NCBI RefSeq assembly: GCF_052113705.1
Contig: NZ_JBGQOG010000002.1
Span: 62,001 to 126,000 of the forward strand
Length of the DNA stretch: 64,000 nt
Source: JBGQOG01 sp052113705
Lineage (GTDB): Bacteria; Pseudomonadota; Alphaproteobacteria; Rhodobacterales; Rhodobacteraceae
Direction of reading: 5' to 3'
The notes beneath the pieces were generated by a model that was not told the origin of the DNA, made no database searches, and was given only the letters and a program-made list of their open reading frames with translations. Position 1 is the first letter of the stretch, and the number at the start of each line of letters is the position of its first letter. The translations under genes and the position numbers were made by a program. Of this stretch, positions 50,974 through 59,381 are shown piece after piece.

Positions 50974-53900
50974 TGCGCAAACTTCTTTTGACGCTGCCGT
51001 TTCTGACGCTGGCTCCCCTGCTGGCACCGGTTTTGCTGCCGCAGATGCTGCGGGCGCAGGACGCCCCCGTCGCCGAAACCACGCCCGAGGCCGCACCAAC
51101 CGCCGATGCCGCCGAGCAGGCGCGCGACCGTTCCTATCTGACGGGCCTGATCGAGGATAACCTTTCCGGCGAGGGCATGACGGTGCGGCTGGATGGCTTT
51201 GCCGGGGCGCTGTCCTCGCGCGCAACCTTTGACAGCCTGACAATTGCCGATGACAACGGCGTCTGGCTGACCATTCTCGACGGCGCGATCAGCTGGAACC
51301 GCAGCGCCCTCTTGCGCGGGCGGTTGGAGATTGCGGAACTCAGCGCGCGCGAGGTGGATCTGCCGCGCACCCCCGCCAGCGCCGCGAGCGACATCACCGC
51401 CAGCCCGGAGGCGAAACCGTTTTCGCTGCCCGATCTGCCGGTCTCGGTGAAAATCGAGAAATTCGAGATCAAGAAGGCCGTGCTGGGCGAGGCGCTTCTG
51501 GGCGAGGCCGCCAGTCTGAGCCTTTCGGGCGCGCTGGATCTGGCGAATGGCGAAGGGCATGCCGAACTCTCGGCGGAACGGGTGGATGCGAAACAGGGCA
51601 CTGTCTCGCTGACGGCAAGCTATGCCAATGCCACGCAGGTGCTGGGCATCGACCTTCTGGTGTCGGAGGGGAAAGACGGGATTGCCGCGCATCTGATCGG
51701 CCTGCCCGGCTATCCCGCCCTGTCTTTGGCCGCGAGCGGCACCGGGCAGATCAAGGATTTCGCCGCCGATATTCAGCTGAGCACCGATGGCCGCCCGCGC
51801 CTGTCGGGCAAAGTGACGCTGAAAGAGGCCGCCGCCGAGGTGGACCCGGCCACAACCACCACCGACAGCACCGCAACGCCCGCCCCGACCGCGCTGAATT
51901 TCACCGCCGATCTCGGCGGCGATATCAGCCCGCTGTTGCCGGCGGAATATCAGACCTTCTTCGGCAATTCGGTCAAACTGAAGGTGCAGGGCAGCCGCAC
52001 GGCCGCGGGCGGGCTCAGCCTGCCGGTGCTCTCCATCGACAGCGCCGCGCTGGATCTGACCGGCGCGGTCGAGCTGAATGCCGACAATCTGCCGCAAAGC
52101 GCCGATCTGCAGCTCAGCATCGGGCTGCCCGATGCCACCGAAGTGCTGCTGCCGGTCGCGGGCAGCTACAACTGGATCCGCCATGCCGAGCTGAAACTGC
52201 TCTATGGCCGCGGCACCTCGGACAACTGGTCGCTGGATGGCCGTGTCACCGGGTTCCGCTCGGCCACGGCCAAGATGCTCTCGCTGAAACTGGCCGGGTC
52301 GGGGCAGTTGCGGCAGGGCGTCGGCCTGCCCGCCGCGCTTGGCGGCATTCTCGACGTGACCGCCAGCGGTCTGGAAATGAGCGACAAGGGCCTGGATGAA
52401 GCCTTGGGCGCCTTTGCCACCGCACGGGGGAATTTCAGCTGGCAGGAAGGCGAAGACCTGCGGCTGAGCAAGCTGACGCTGATCGGTCAGGGCTATGCGC
52501 TGAACGGCAAGCTGGCGCTGGGAGGGCTGACCGAAGGCTTTGACCTCTCGGGCGATGCCAATGTCACGCTGAACAATCTGGCGCAATTCTCCACCCTGGC
52601 CGGACGGCAGCTGGCGGGCAAAGCCGAAGGCCGGATCGAGGGCAGCGCCAATCTGCTGGGCGGCGCCTTTGACGTGATCGCCCGTGTGCAGGGCAATGAC
52701 ATCACGGTGGAGCAGCCGCAGCTCGACCGGCTGCTCTCGGGTCAGACCAACATCATTGCCTCGGCCAAGCGCGATGAGACGGGGGTGACCCTGCGTGATT
52801 TCACCGTGACCGCGCCGGGCCTCTCGGTGGCGGCCAAGGGGCGGCTGGACAGCGCTTCGGTCAACCTGACCGCCGATGCCAGTTTTGACGATCTCTCGCG
52901 GCTCGACCCCGCCTATCGCGGCGGGCTGACGGCAGAGGCGAAAGTGACCACCGAGAATGGCGCAACGTTGGCCACGGTCACCGGCACGGGCCGCAGCCTC
53001 GCGCTCGGTCAGCCCGAGCTGGACCGTCTGCTGGCGGGCACCAGTGATCTGCAAATCGCGGTGGAGCAACGTGGCGAGGCCATCACGCTCAAGAATTTCT
53101 CGATCGGCAACCCGCAGCTGAGCGCCAAAGCCTCGGGCGATCTGACCGAGGGCGCGCGCAATCTGACGCTGGAGGCGCGGCTGGCCAATGCGGCGCTTCT
53201 GGCCCCCGGTTTCCCGGGGCCGGTGACCGTTTCAGGCAATGTGGCGCAAAACGGCAGCGGCTACGGCGTTGATGTACAAGGCGCCGGGCCGGGCGGCACG
53301 CAGGCCAAGGTCAGCGGCACCGTCGCAGGCGATTTCGCCACCGCCAATCTCAAAATCACCGGCAGCGCCGAGACCTCGCTCGCCAATGCGTTCATCGCGC
53401 CGCGCTCGGTGCAGGGGCCGCTCAGCTTTGATCTGGCGCTGAACGGCGCGCCGGGGCTGGCGGCGCTCTCGGGGAAAATCTCGACCCGCAATGCGCGCCT
53501 CGTGGCGCCGACGCTTGGCCTCAGCCTCGACAATGTCACGCTGGACGCCAACCTCTCGGGCGGGCGGGCACAATTGTCGCTGGGCGGCGCGCTCAGCAGT
53601 GGCGGCACACTGGACATCAGCGGACCGGTGAGCCTGTCGGGGAATTATGCCGCCGATCTGGTGGCGAAACTCAATCAGCTGCGGCTGCGCGACCCCGAGC
53701 TCTATGACACCCGGATTTCCGGGCAGCTGACGGTCAACGGCGCTCTTATGGGCGGTGCCCGGATCGGCGGCGCGCTGACGCTGCAAGACACCGAAATCCG
53801 CGTGCCCTCGACCGGACTTGGCGGCGCGGCGGAGATTCCCGAGATGACGCATGTGGCCGAAACCGCCGCCGGACGCGCCACCCGCGCCCGAGCCGGCCTG

Positions 53901-54635
53901 TTGGGCGGCGACAGCGGCAGCGGCAGCGGCGCCAGCGGGCCGGACTATCCGCTCGACATTTCCATTGCGGCGCCCCGGATTTTCGTGCGCGGCCGGGGGC
54001 TGGATGCCGAACTAGGCGGCACCCTGCGGCTGGGGGGCAGCACCGCCAATGTGGTGCCGATCGGCAAGTTCAATCTGGTGCGCGGGCGTCTGGATATCCT
54101 GTCCAAACGCTTCACGCTGGACGAGGGCGAAGTGGCGCTGCAAGGCGCGCTGGTGCCCTGGATCCATTTCAGCGCCTCGAGCACGAGTGACGGCTATACC
54201 AGCACGATCCTGATCGAGGGCGATGCCTCGGCACCGGAACTGTCCTTCAGCTCCAACCCGGAACTGCCGCAGGAAGAGGTGCTGTCGCATCTGCTGTTCG
54301 GGCATGATCTGACCTCGCTGTCACCACTGCAGGCGGCGCAGCTTGCGTCGGCCGTGGCGACTTTGGCAGGCAAGAGCGGCGAAGGCATCGTTTCCAAGCT
54401 GCGGCAGAACTTCGGGCTGGATGACCTCGACATCGGCACGGATGACAACGGCAATGCGACGTTGAAAATCGGCAAGTACCTGTCCGAGAACGTCTATACC
54501 GACGTGACCGTCGGCAGTGAGGGGCAGACGGAGATCAACCTGAACCTCGACATCTCCAAATCGATCAAGGCCCGGGGCACGGTGGCCGATGATGGCTCGA
54601 CCGGGATCGGGATCTATCTGGAAAAGGACTACTAG
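50973..54635 (+). CDS. tamB: Translocation and assembly protein TamB
   Basis: A 1220-residue periplasmic giant of the AsmA/TamB family with an N-terminal membrane anchor (LLLTLPFLTLAPLLAPVLLP), a long beta-taco body rich in repeating LDLSG-like strands, and the conserved C-terminal DUF490 domain (about 880-1220, PEEVLSHLLFG-like: PQEEVLSHLLFGHDLT). Moves lipids between membranes or assists TamA. A bidirectional terminator follows it. Confidence 0.93.
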   Translation: MRKLLLTLPFLTLAPLLAPVLLPQMLRAQDAPVAETTPEAAPTADAAEQARDRSYLTGLIEDNLSGEGMTVRLDGFAGALSSRATFDSLTIADDNGVWLTILDGAISWNRSALLRGRLEIAELSAREVDLPRTPASAASDITASPEAKPFSLPDLPVSVKIEKFEIKKAVLGEALLGEAASLSLSGALDLANGEGHAELSAERVDAKQGTVSLTASYANATQVLGIDLLVSEGKDGIAAHLIGLPGYPALSLAASGTGQIKDFAADIQLSTDGRPRLSGKVTLKEAAAEVDPATTTTDSTATPAPTALNFTADLGGDISPLLPAEYQTFFGNSVKLKVQGSRTAAGGLSLPVLSIDSAALDLTGAVELNADNLPQSADLQLSIGLPDATEVLLPVAGSYNWIRHAELKLLYGRGTSDNWSLDGRVTGFRSATAKMLSLKLAGSGQLRQGVGLPAALGGILDVTASGLEMSDKGLDEALGAFATARGNFSWQEGEDLRLSKLTLIGQGYALNGKLALGGLTEGFDLSGDANVTLNNLAQFSTLAGRQLAGKAEGRIEGSANLLGGAFDVIARVQGNDITVEQPQLDRLLSGQTNIIASAKRDETGVTLRDFTVTAPGLSVAAKGRLDSASVNLTADASFDDLSRLDPAYRGGLTAEAKVTTENGATLATVTGTGRSLALGQPELDRLLAGTSDLQIAVEQRGEAITLKNFSIGNPQLSAKASGDLTEGARNLTLEARLANAALLAPGFPGPVTVSGNVAQNGSGYGVDVQGAGPGGTQAKVSGTVAGDFATANLKITGSAETSLANAFIAPRSVQGPLSFDLALNGAPGLAALSGKISTRNARLVAPTLGLSLDNVTLDANLSGGRAQLSLGGALSSGGTLDISGPVSLSGNYAADLVAKLNQLRLRDPELYDTRISGQLTVNGALMGGARIGGALTLQDTEIRVPSTGLGGAAEIPEMTHVAETAAGRATRARAGLLGGDSGSGSGASGPDYPLDISIAAPRIFVRGRGLDAELGGTLRLGGSTANVVPIGKFNLVRGRLDILSKRFTLDEGEVALQGALVPWIHFSASSTSDGYTSTILIEGDASAPELSFSSNPELPQEEVLSHLLFGHDLTSLSPLQAAQLASAVATLAGKSGEGIVSKLRQNFGLDDLDIGTDDNGNATLKIGKYLSENVYTDVTVGSEGQTEINLNLDISKSIKARGTVADDGSTGIGIYLEKDY

Positions 54636-54664
54636 GCCCGTTTGGCCCGCGTCCGGATGACCGC

Positions 54665-54702
54665 AAAAAAGGCCCCCGTCCGCAGCCGGATCGGGGGCCT
54701 TT
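54665..54702. terminator. Bidirectional terminator between tamB and the stress kinase
   Basis: Left arm 54669-54682, right arm 54687-54701 with one bulged T, 4-base loop, flanked by six A on the left (T-run on the minus strand) and TTT on the right. Good in both directions. Confidence 0.85.
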
Positions 54703-54738
54703 GTGGTTGTTGGTGATTGTGACGCTGATCACATGGCC

Positions 54739-56472
54739 TCAGCCTTGCGGGTCAAAGGCATCCAGTTCAAAGATGATCTGCACGCGCCAGACCCCCTCCT
54801 CGGTGCCTTGATGCAGTTCCGCGTCCAGCTGGCTTGAGAAGGCCTCGATCAACTGGCTGCCCAATCCGGTGCCACCGTCGCGGTCCTCGGGCAGCTGCCC
54901 GTCCGAACCAATCGAATTGGTGATCTCGAGCAACAGCTTGGCACCGCCATGCGGGCGCATCTCCAGCCGGACCCAGGGCGCCTCGCCCGGGCGCTGCGGA
55001 GCGGCGTATTTGATCGCATTGGTGAATGCTTCGGTGGCCAGCAAGGCCAGGGGCACCGCCTGATCGGGATAGAGCGTCAAGGGATGCAGATCGGTTTCAA
55101 CCCGCAGCGCCGACCCCGGCGGCAGCGAGGCCACCGCCATCTGATTGACGATATCGCCCACCAGCTGATCGGCGGGCACCGCCGCCAATTGCTCGGCCTG
55201 ATACAGATTGCGGTGAATGGTGGCGAGGCTGGCCACCCGGTCCTGCACGCTTTTCAGCACCCGCTTGGCATTCGGATCGCGCAGATTGCGCACCTGCATG
55301 TTGATGATCGAGGCGATCAGCTGCAGGTTATTCTTGACCCGGTGATGCACCTCTTTCAGCAGAACGGTCTTTTCCTCCACCGACGCCTCCAGCGCCGCCT
55401 CATCCCGGATCAAGATCCGCGCAAGGTTGTGAAAGGTCTGACTGACTTCGGCGATCTCGCCCGGCGCGCTGCGCAATACCGGCGGCGCGCTGTCGCGCTG
55501 GCCCAGCGCAAAGCGGCGCATTTGCCCGCGCAATTCGCGGATATGGCGGATCACCAGGCGCCAGACGGCAAACCAGGCCACGCCCAGGCTGACCACCCAC
55601 ATCATCAGCGGAAACAAGAGCGCGGTGGCGCCTGTCATCGGCCCGTTGATCTTCACTTCGGCGGGTTTCCAGCTGCCCAGGGCCTGCACGAGGCCCGGCA
55701 CCACCGTCACCACACTGAACACACGCTCTTCGCCCCCGGCAGACAGGCCGCGGAAGCTGGTCTCCTGCATATTCGCGAGTTCCTTGAGGTCATGGTCGGC
55801 AGGCAAAATGGCGGCGGCCTTGTCCAGGCCCCCGGTGGCGGTCAGCACATTGCCTTCCGTGTCAAACAACAGCAGATCCGCGCCCTCGCCCGGATTGCTG
55901 CCGGGCGCGCGGACGCTGACCATATCCTGCGGAATCGACAGCACCACCAGCCCCAGCAGCACCCCCTCGCGCGCGACCGGCTGCGAGACGGCAAGCACGG
56001 CGCGCCCGGTGGCCGCACCCGCGCTTGAGGCGACGATCGTCGGCCCCGGCTTGGCGGTGAAACGCAGATATGTGGGTGATTTGCTCACATCGGTGGTGCG
56101 CGAACCGGACGAGCAGACCACCTGACCCTCGGTGTTCACATAACCCGCGTAGACATAGATGGCGCTGCGGTCCACGAGATCGCTCATCAGCGTGGTGCAG
56201 GCATCGACCGTGGTTTCCGGCCGCGCCACCGAATCCGCCAGAATGCTGGCGGCCCCGAGCGCGGTCTGAATGATCGCCCGTTCGCGGGTGGCCGCCTCCG
56301 AGGTGCGCCCGGTCAGCGCCGCTTCGGCCATCAACCCGGCCTGATCGGCCATCCGCCAGGTCTGAAAAACGGCGATCATGCCGAGCGGCAGCAGCGCCAC
56401 CGTCAGCATCATCCCCATCCGAAACCCGACCCGGTCGGTAAAACGCAGGCGCGCGCTCAGCCCGGCCTTCAT
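54739..56472 (-). CDS. HisKA_2/HWE-type histidine kinase of the general stress locus
   Basis: A 577-residue membrane kinase: helices at about 20-40 and 283-305 flank a periplasmic Cache-like sensor domain; then HAMP-like, H-box VHHRVKNNLQLIASIINMQV (His about 379) and an ATPase domain (TEAFTNAIKYAAP, GGTGLGSQLIEAF). HisKA_2 kinases with this layout act on PhyR in the general stress response. Its ATG overlaps the ecfG stop (TGATG), placing it in the same operon. Input signal unknown. Confidence 0.85.
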   Translation of the reverse strand: MKAGLSARLRFTDRVGFRMGMMLTVALLPLGMIAVFQTWRMADQAGLMAEAALTGRTSEAATRERAIIQTALGAASILADSVARPETTVDACTTLMSDLVDRSAIYVYAGYVNTEGQVVCSSGSRTTDVSKSPTYLRFTAKPGPTIVASSAGAATGRAVLAVSQPVAREGVLLGLVVLSIPQDMVSVRAPGSNPGEGADLLLFDTEGNVLTATGGLDKAAAILPADHDLKELANMQETSFRGLSAGGEERVFSVVTVVPGLVQALGSWKPAEVKINGPMTGATALLFPLMMWVVSLGVAWFAVWRLVIRHIRELRGQMRRFALGQRDSAPPVLRSAPGEIAEVSQTFHNLARILIRDEAALEASVEEKTVLLKEVHHRVKNNLQLIASIINMQVRNLRDPNAKRVLKSVQDRVASLATIHRNLYQAEQLAAVPADQLVGDIVNQMAVASLPPGSALRVETDLHPLTLYPDQAVPLALLATEAFTNAIKYAAPQRPGEAPWVRLEMRPHGGAKLLLEITNSIGSDGQLPEDRDGGTGLGSQLIEAFSSQLDAELHQGTEEGVWRVQIIFELDAFDPQG

Positions 56473-57059
56473 CAACTCACCGCGCCGCTGGCCGACATCA
56501 CCGCCATACAGGCCGCATCGCTCATCACGGCTTCTTCGCCGTCTTCCAGTTTCAGCAGTTCGGCCAGACGTTTACGCCCCCGGTTCGCACGGCTTTTCAC
56601 CGTGCCAATCGCCACGCCGGTCATCGCCGCCGCATCTTCATAGGAGAAGCCCGAGGCCCCCACGAGGATCAGCGCCTCGCGCTGCTCATCGGGCAGTTGC
56701 TCGAAAGCCTTGCGGAAATCCTGCAGCGCCAGGCGGCCGTCGTGATCGGGACGGGTGGCCAGTTTGGCCGCATGAATGCCATCGGTATCCGACACCTCGC
56801 GCCGCACCTTGCGGTGTGCCGAGTAGAAGGTGTTGCGCAAGATGGTGAACAGCCAGGCCCGCAGGTTGGTGCCCACCTGAAATTTGTCAATGTTCGACCA
56901 GGCTTTGACGATGGTGTCCTGCACCAGATCATCCGCCGAGGATCCATCACGCGTCAAACTGATGGCAAAAGCCCGCAGCGCTGAGAGATGCTCAACCAGC
57001 TGATCGCGCGGATCAGCGACCGCCGTATTGGGGGCCGCCGTATTGGGGGGTTGGCTCAT
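56472..57059 (-). CDS. ecfG: General stress sigma factor EcfG
   Basis: A 195-residue ECF sigma factor of the EcfG type: region 2 about 25-85 (DDLVQDTIVKAWSNIDKF, RAWLFTILRNTFYSAHR) and region 4 about 130-180 (GFSYEDAAAMTGVAIGTVKS). Held inactive by NepR, released by phosphorylated PhyR. Starts inside the nepR stop (ATGA), and its own stop overlaps the kinase start. The divergent promoter region carries its recognition sequence on both strands. Confidence 0.95.
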   Translation of the reverse strand: MSQPPNTAAPNTAVADPRDQLVEHLSALRAFAISLTRDGSSADDLVQDTIVKAWSNIDKFQVGTNLRAWLFTILRNTFYSAHRKVRREVSDTDGIHAAKLATRPDHDGRLALQDFRKAFEQLPDEQREALILVGASGFSYEDAAAMTGVAIGTVKSRANRGRKRLAELLKLEDGEEAVMSDAACMAVMSASGAVS

Positions 57060-57211
57060 GCCTTTGGCTCCTGCGCGCGCAGTTGCTGCAAAAGATCCAG
57101 AAATTTCGCCGGGACCTCTTCCTTGGCCTGCTCTTGATACACAAGCCGTAAATTCTCATCGATCTGCTGCTCGATTGCTGTCTGCTTGCGATTGTCACGC
57201 TTGTTGGTCAT
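57056..57211 (-). CDS. nepR: Anti-sigma factor NepR
   Basis: A 51-residue protein with the NepR core RKQTAIEQQIDENLRLVYQE and the second helix VPAKFLDLLQQLRAQ. Binds EcfG until PhyR takes it away. ATG 57211 is the first in frame with the family start (MTNKRDN). Overlaps ecfG by ATGA, which keeps anti-sigma and sigma in step. Confidence 0.95.
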   Translation of the reverse strand: MTNKRDNRKQTAIEQQIDENLRLVYQEQAKEEVPAKFLDLLQQLRAQEPKA

Positions 57212-57249
57212 GTTTTGGGTGTCCCGGGTCGAAATAATTCCTGTGCACG

Positions 57250-57275
57250 GGAACCCAACGCGATCCGCCTGCGTT
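57250..57275 (+). promoter_or_regulatory. EcfG promoter of phyR
   Basis: GGAAC (57250-57254), 17 bases, CGTT (57272-57275); the known EcfG pattern is GGAAC-N16/17-CGTT. Ends 36 bases before the phyR start. Confidence 0.8.
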
Positions 57276-57282
57276 CGGTTCC
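57257..57282 (-). promoter_or_regulatory. EcfG promoter of nepR-ecfG, interleaved with that of phyR
   Basis: On the minus strand GGAAC (57282-57278), 17 bases, CGTT (57260-57257). It overlaps the plus-strand promoter by 19 bases, so one polymerase should exclude another at the two promoters. Confidence 0.8.
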
Positions 57283-57311
57283 AGAAATAACAAACTTTTT
57301 TCGGAGAGATC

Positions 57312-58124
57312 ATGACCGAGGCTGCAACCGTCGATCTGGCTACCAAGATTGCCCGCGACCTGCCCTTTCTTCGCCGCTACGCGCGCGCACTGACGGGCAG
57401 TCAGGACGCCGGCGACAATTACGCTGCCGCCACGCTGGAGGCCATTCTGTCCGACCGCACCGCTTTTGAACGCGAGAAAGACAGCCGTGTTGCCCTGTTC
57501 CATGTGTTCCACGCGATCTGGCAAAGCTCGGGTGCGCCGGTGGCCGAGCCCGAGAACGACAGCCGCGCGATGCGCGCGCAGGCGCATTTGCGGTCGCTGA
57601 CGCCGAACACCCGCGAGGCACTGCTGCTGCGCAGTGTCGAGGGGATGCGCCACGAACAGATCGCCGCCGTGATGGGGGTTGAACTGGCCGAGGCGGAAGA
57701 GCTGGTGCAGATCGCGCTGGATGAGATGGGCCGCGCGATGGCGGGCCGGGTGATGATCATCGAAGACGAAACCATCATCGCGATGGACCTTAAAGGCATC
57801 GTGCAGGCGATGGGCCATTCGGTGACCGGCGTCGCCCGTACCCATTCCGCCGCCATCACCCTGGCCGCGAAAGAGCGTCCGCAGCTGATCCTGGCCGACA
57901 TTCAGCTGGCCGACGGTTCCTCGGGCATTGATGCGGTCAATGAGCTGCTGGCCGAAATGGGCGATCTTCCGGTGATCTTCATCACCGCCTTCCCGGAGCG
58001 TCTGCTGACGGGCGAGCGGCCGGAACCGGCCTTCCTGATCTCGAAACCCTATAACGAAGAGCAGGTGCGCGCCGCGGTCAGCCAGGCGATGTTCTTCGCC
58101 TCGACCGAAGGGCTGAGCCTCTGA
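57312..58124 (+). CDS. phyR: General stress response anti-anti-sigma regulator PhyR
   Basis: A 270-residue protein: N-terminal sigma-like domain (about 8-135, LATKIARDLPFLRRYARALT, GMRHEQIAAVMGVELAEAEE) and a C-terminal receiver with Asp195 (LILADIQLADGSSG) and Lys in FLISKPYNEEQ. On phosphorylation the sigma-like part captures NepR. GGAGAG 5 bases before ATG 57312. Divergent from nepR-ecfG-kinase. Confidence 0.97.
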   Translation: MTEAATVDLATKIARDLPFLRRYARALTGSQDAGDNYAAATLEAILSDRTAFEREKDSRVALFHVFHAIWQSSGAPVAEPENDSRAMRAQAHLRSLTPNTREALLLRSVEGMRHEQIAAVMGVELAEAEELVQIALDEMGRAMAGRVMIIEDETIIAMDLKGIVQAMGHSVTGVARTHSAAITLAAKERPQLILADIQLADGSSGIDAVNELLAEMGDLPVIFITAFPERLLTGERPEPAFLISKPYNEEQVRAAVSQAMFFASTEGLSL

Positions 58125-58168
58125 GAGACGCGGGGCGTTATTCACCGCTCCTCCACGCCAAACAGCAC

Positions 58169-58202
58169 AAGGCCGGATCGTTTGATCCGGCCTTTGCCTT
58201 TT
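58169..58202 (+). terminator. Terminator after phyR
   Basis: Perfect 11-base arms (58169-58179, 58184-58194), 4-base loop, then T-rich tail. Lies 45 bases after the phyR stop. Confidence 0.85.
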
Positions 58203-58230
58203 CGCGGTGTCAGTGCAGGGCGCGGGGCGC

Positions 58231-58392
58231 TTAACTGCGCACGGCCCGCATCACCAGCGTGATCACGAAGAGCACGAGGAAGATGAAGAACAGCACTTGT
58301 GCGATGCCCGCAGAAGCGCTGGCGATGCCGCCAAAACCAAAGACAGCGGCAACGATGGCGATGATGAAGAAGGTCACGGCCCAGGACAACAT
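58231..58392 (-). CDS. DUF1328 small membrane protein
   Basis: A 53-residue protein with two membrane helices: starts MLSWAVTFFIIAIVAAVFGF and ends FFIFLVLFVITLVMRAVRS. This is the DUF1328 (YtjA) family, common in stress regulons of proteobacteria, function unknown. AAGGAG lies 6 bases before ATG 58392, so it is a real gene. A clear EcfG-type promoter 50 bases upstream suggests membership of the general stress regulon encoded next door. Confidence 0.88.
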   Translation of the reverse strand: MLSWAVTFFIIAIVAAVFGFGGIASASAGIAQVLFFIFLVLFVITLVMRAVRS

Positions 58393-58441
58393 GAGAGGCT
58401 CCTTTTCAGAATGTGGGATGCGTCAGACGCTCTGAAAATGC

Positions 58442-58467
58442 AACGCTGTCAGCCCCGCCGGAGTTCC
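58442..58467 (-). promoter_or_regulatory. EcfG promoter of the DUF1328 gene, inside the 3' end of yihY
   Basis: On the minus strand GGAAC (58467-58463), 17 bases, CGTT (58445-58442). The -35 lies within the last codons of the upstream gene; the -10 ends 50 bases before the DUF1328 start. Confidence 0.7.
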
Positions 58468-59279
58468 CGCAGCCGTTCAACTTCAATGTTGACGATGGCC
58501 CCGAGCAACACGACGTAGGAGGAAAGATACAGCCACATCAGCAGCGCGATCACCGCCCCGATCGAGCCATAGATGCGGTTATAGGCCCCGAAATTGGTGA
58601 GGTAATAGGTAAACCCCAGAGAGACGGCAGACCAGGCCAGCGCTGCCAGCGCCGACCCCGGTGTCAGCCAGCCATCGCGACTGCCCCCGGTGGGACCAAA
58701 GCGAAACAGCATCCCCAGCGCGGTCAGGATCAGCACGAAGCTGCCCACCATCGGCAGCGCCGCCACCGTCCAGCTGCCGATCTGTCCCAGATGCAAAAAG
58801 TTCACCACAATCGGCACCACCACCGCCAGGGTCAGCGCCACCAGCATCACCGCCACCAGCGCCAGGGTCAGCGTATAGTCGAACACATAAGCCCAAAGAC
58901 CACTGCGCTGCGGCGTCCCGCGGATCACGTTCAGCCCCTGCACCAAGGCCGAGACCCCGGCCCGCGCCGAGTAAAGCGCCACCGCGACCGAGACACCGGT
59001 GGTCCAGCCCAGGCTGGCTTTCGGCGCGCTCAACAGGGCACCGATCTGCTCATTCAGGATGGCCCAGGGCTCGGGCGGGATGAATTCCGCCGCCACATGC
59101 AGATAGGATTGCATCACCCCCGGATCCGCCACGAGGCTCCAGATCGCGATGGTCGCCGCCATGCCGGGGAAAATCGCAAAGATCGCATAGAAGGCGATCC
59201 CCGCCGCCACGAGGCCGACATGGCCCTCGCCCATCCGGGTGGCAATTGCGACGAGAAAGCGCCAGGTCGATACAATCAT
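58449..59279 (-). CDS. YihY/BrkB-family membrane protein
   Basis: A 276-residue protein with six to seven membrane helices of the YihY/virulence factor BrkB family (GLVAAGIAFYAIFAIFPGMA, SVAVALYSARAGVSALVQGL, IGAVIALLMWLYLSSYVVL). Function not settled (once called ribonuclease BN in error). ATG 59279, AGGA 8 bases upstream. Transcribed toward the DUF1328 gene, possibly with it, but that gene has its own promoter. Confidence 0.88.
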   Translation of the reverse strand: MIVSTWRFLVAIATRMGEGHVGLVAAGIAFYAIFAIFPGMAATIAIWSLVADPGVMQSYLHVAAEFIPPEPWAILNEQIGALLSAPKASLGWTTGVSVAVALYSARAGVSALVQGLNVIRGTPQRSGLWAYVFDYTLTLALVAVMLVALTLAVVVPIVVNFLHLGQIGSWTVAALPMVGSFVLILTALGMLFRFGPTGGSRDGWLTPGSALAALAWSAVSLGFTYYLTNFGAYNRIYGSIGAVIALLMWLYLSSYVVLLGAIVNIEVERLRELRRG

Positions 59280-59381
59280 CTCAAAGTCCTTGTTTCCCCT
59301 AACTTAGCGGCGATCCGCTCAGGTGCAACTTGCACGCGCACGCGGTTTCTGGTTCGCTTGCGCTAACAGGGAGGAATTCAG

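Noticed and set aside
50946..53069. A 707-codon minus-strand frame opposite tamB
   Set aside because: Antisense shadow; low-complexity Gln/Arg/Gly composition.
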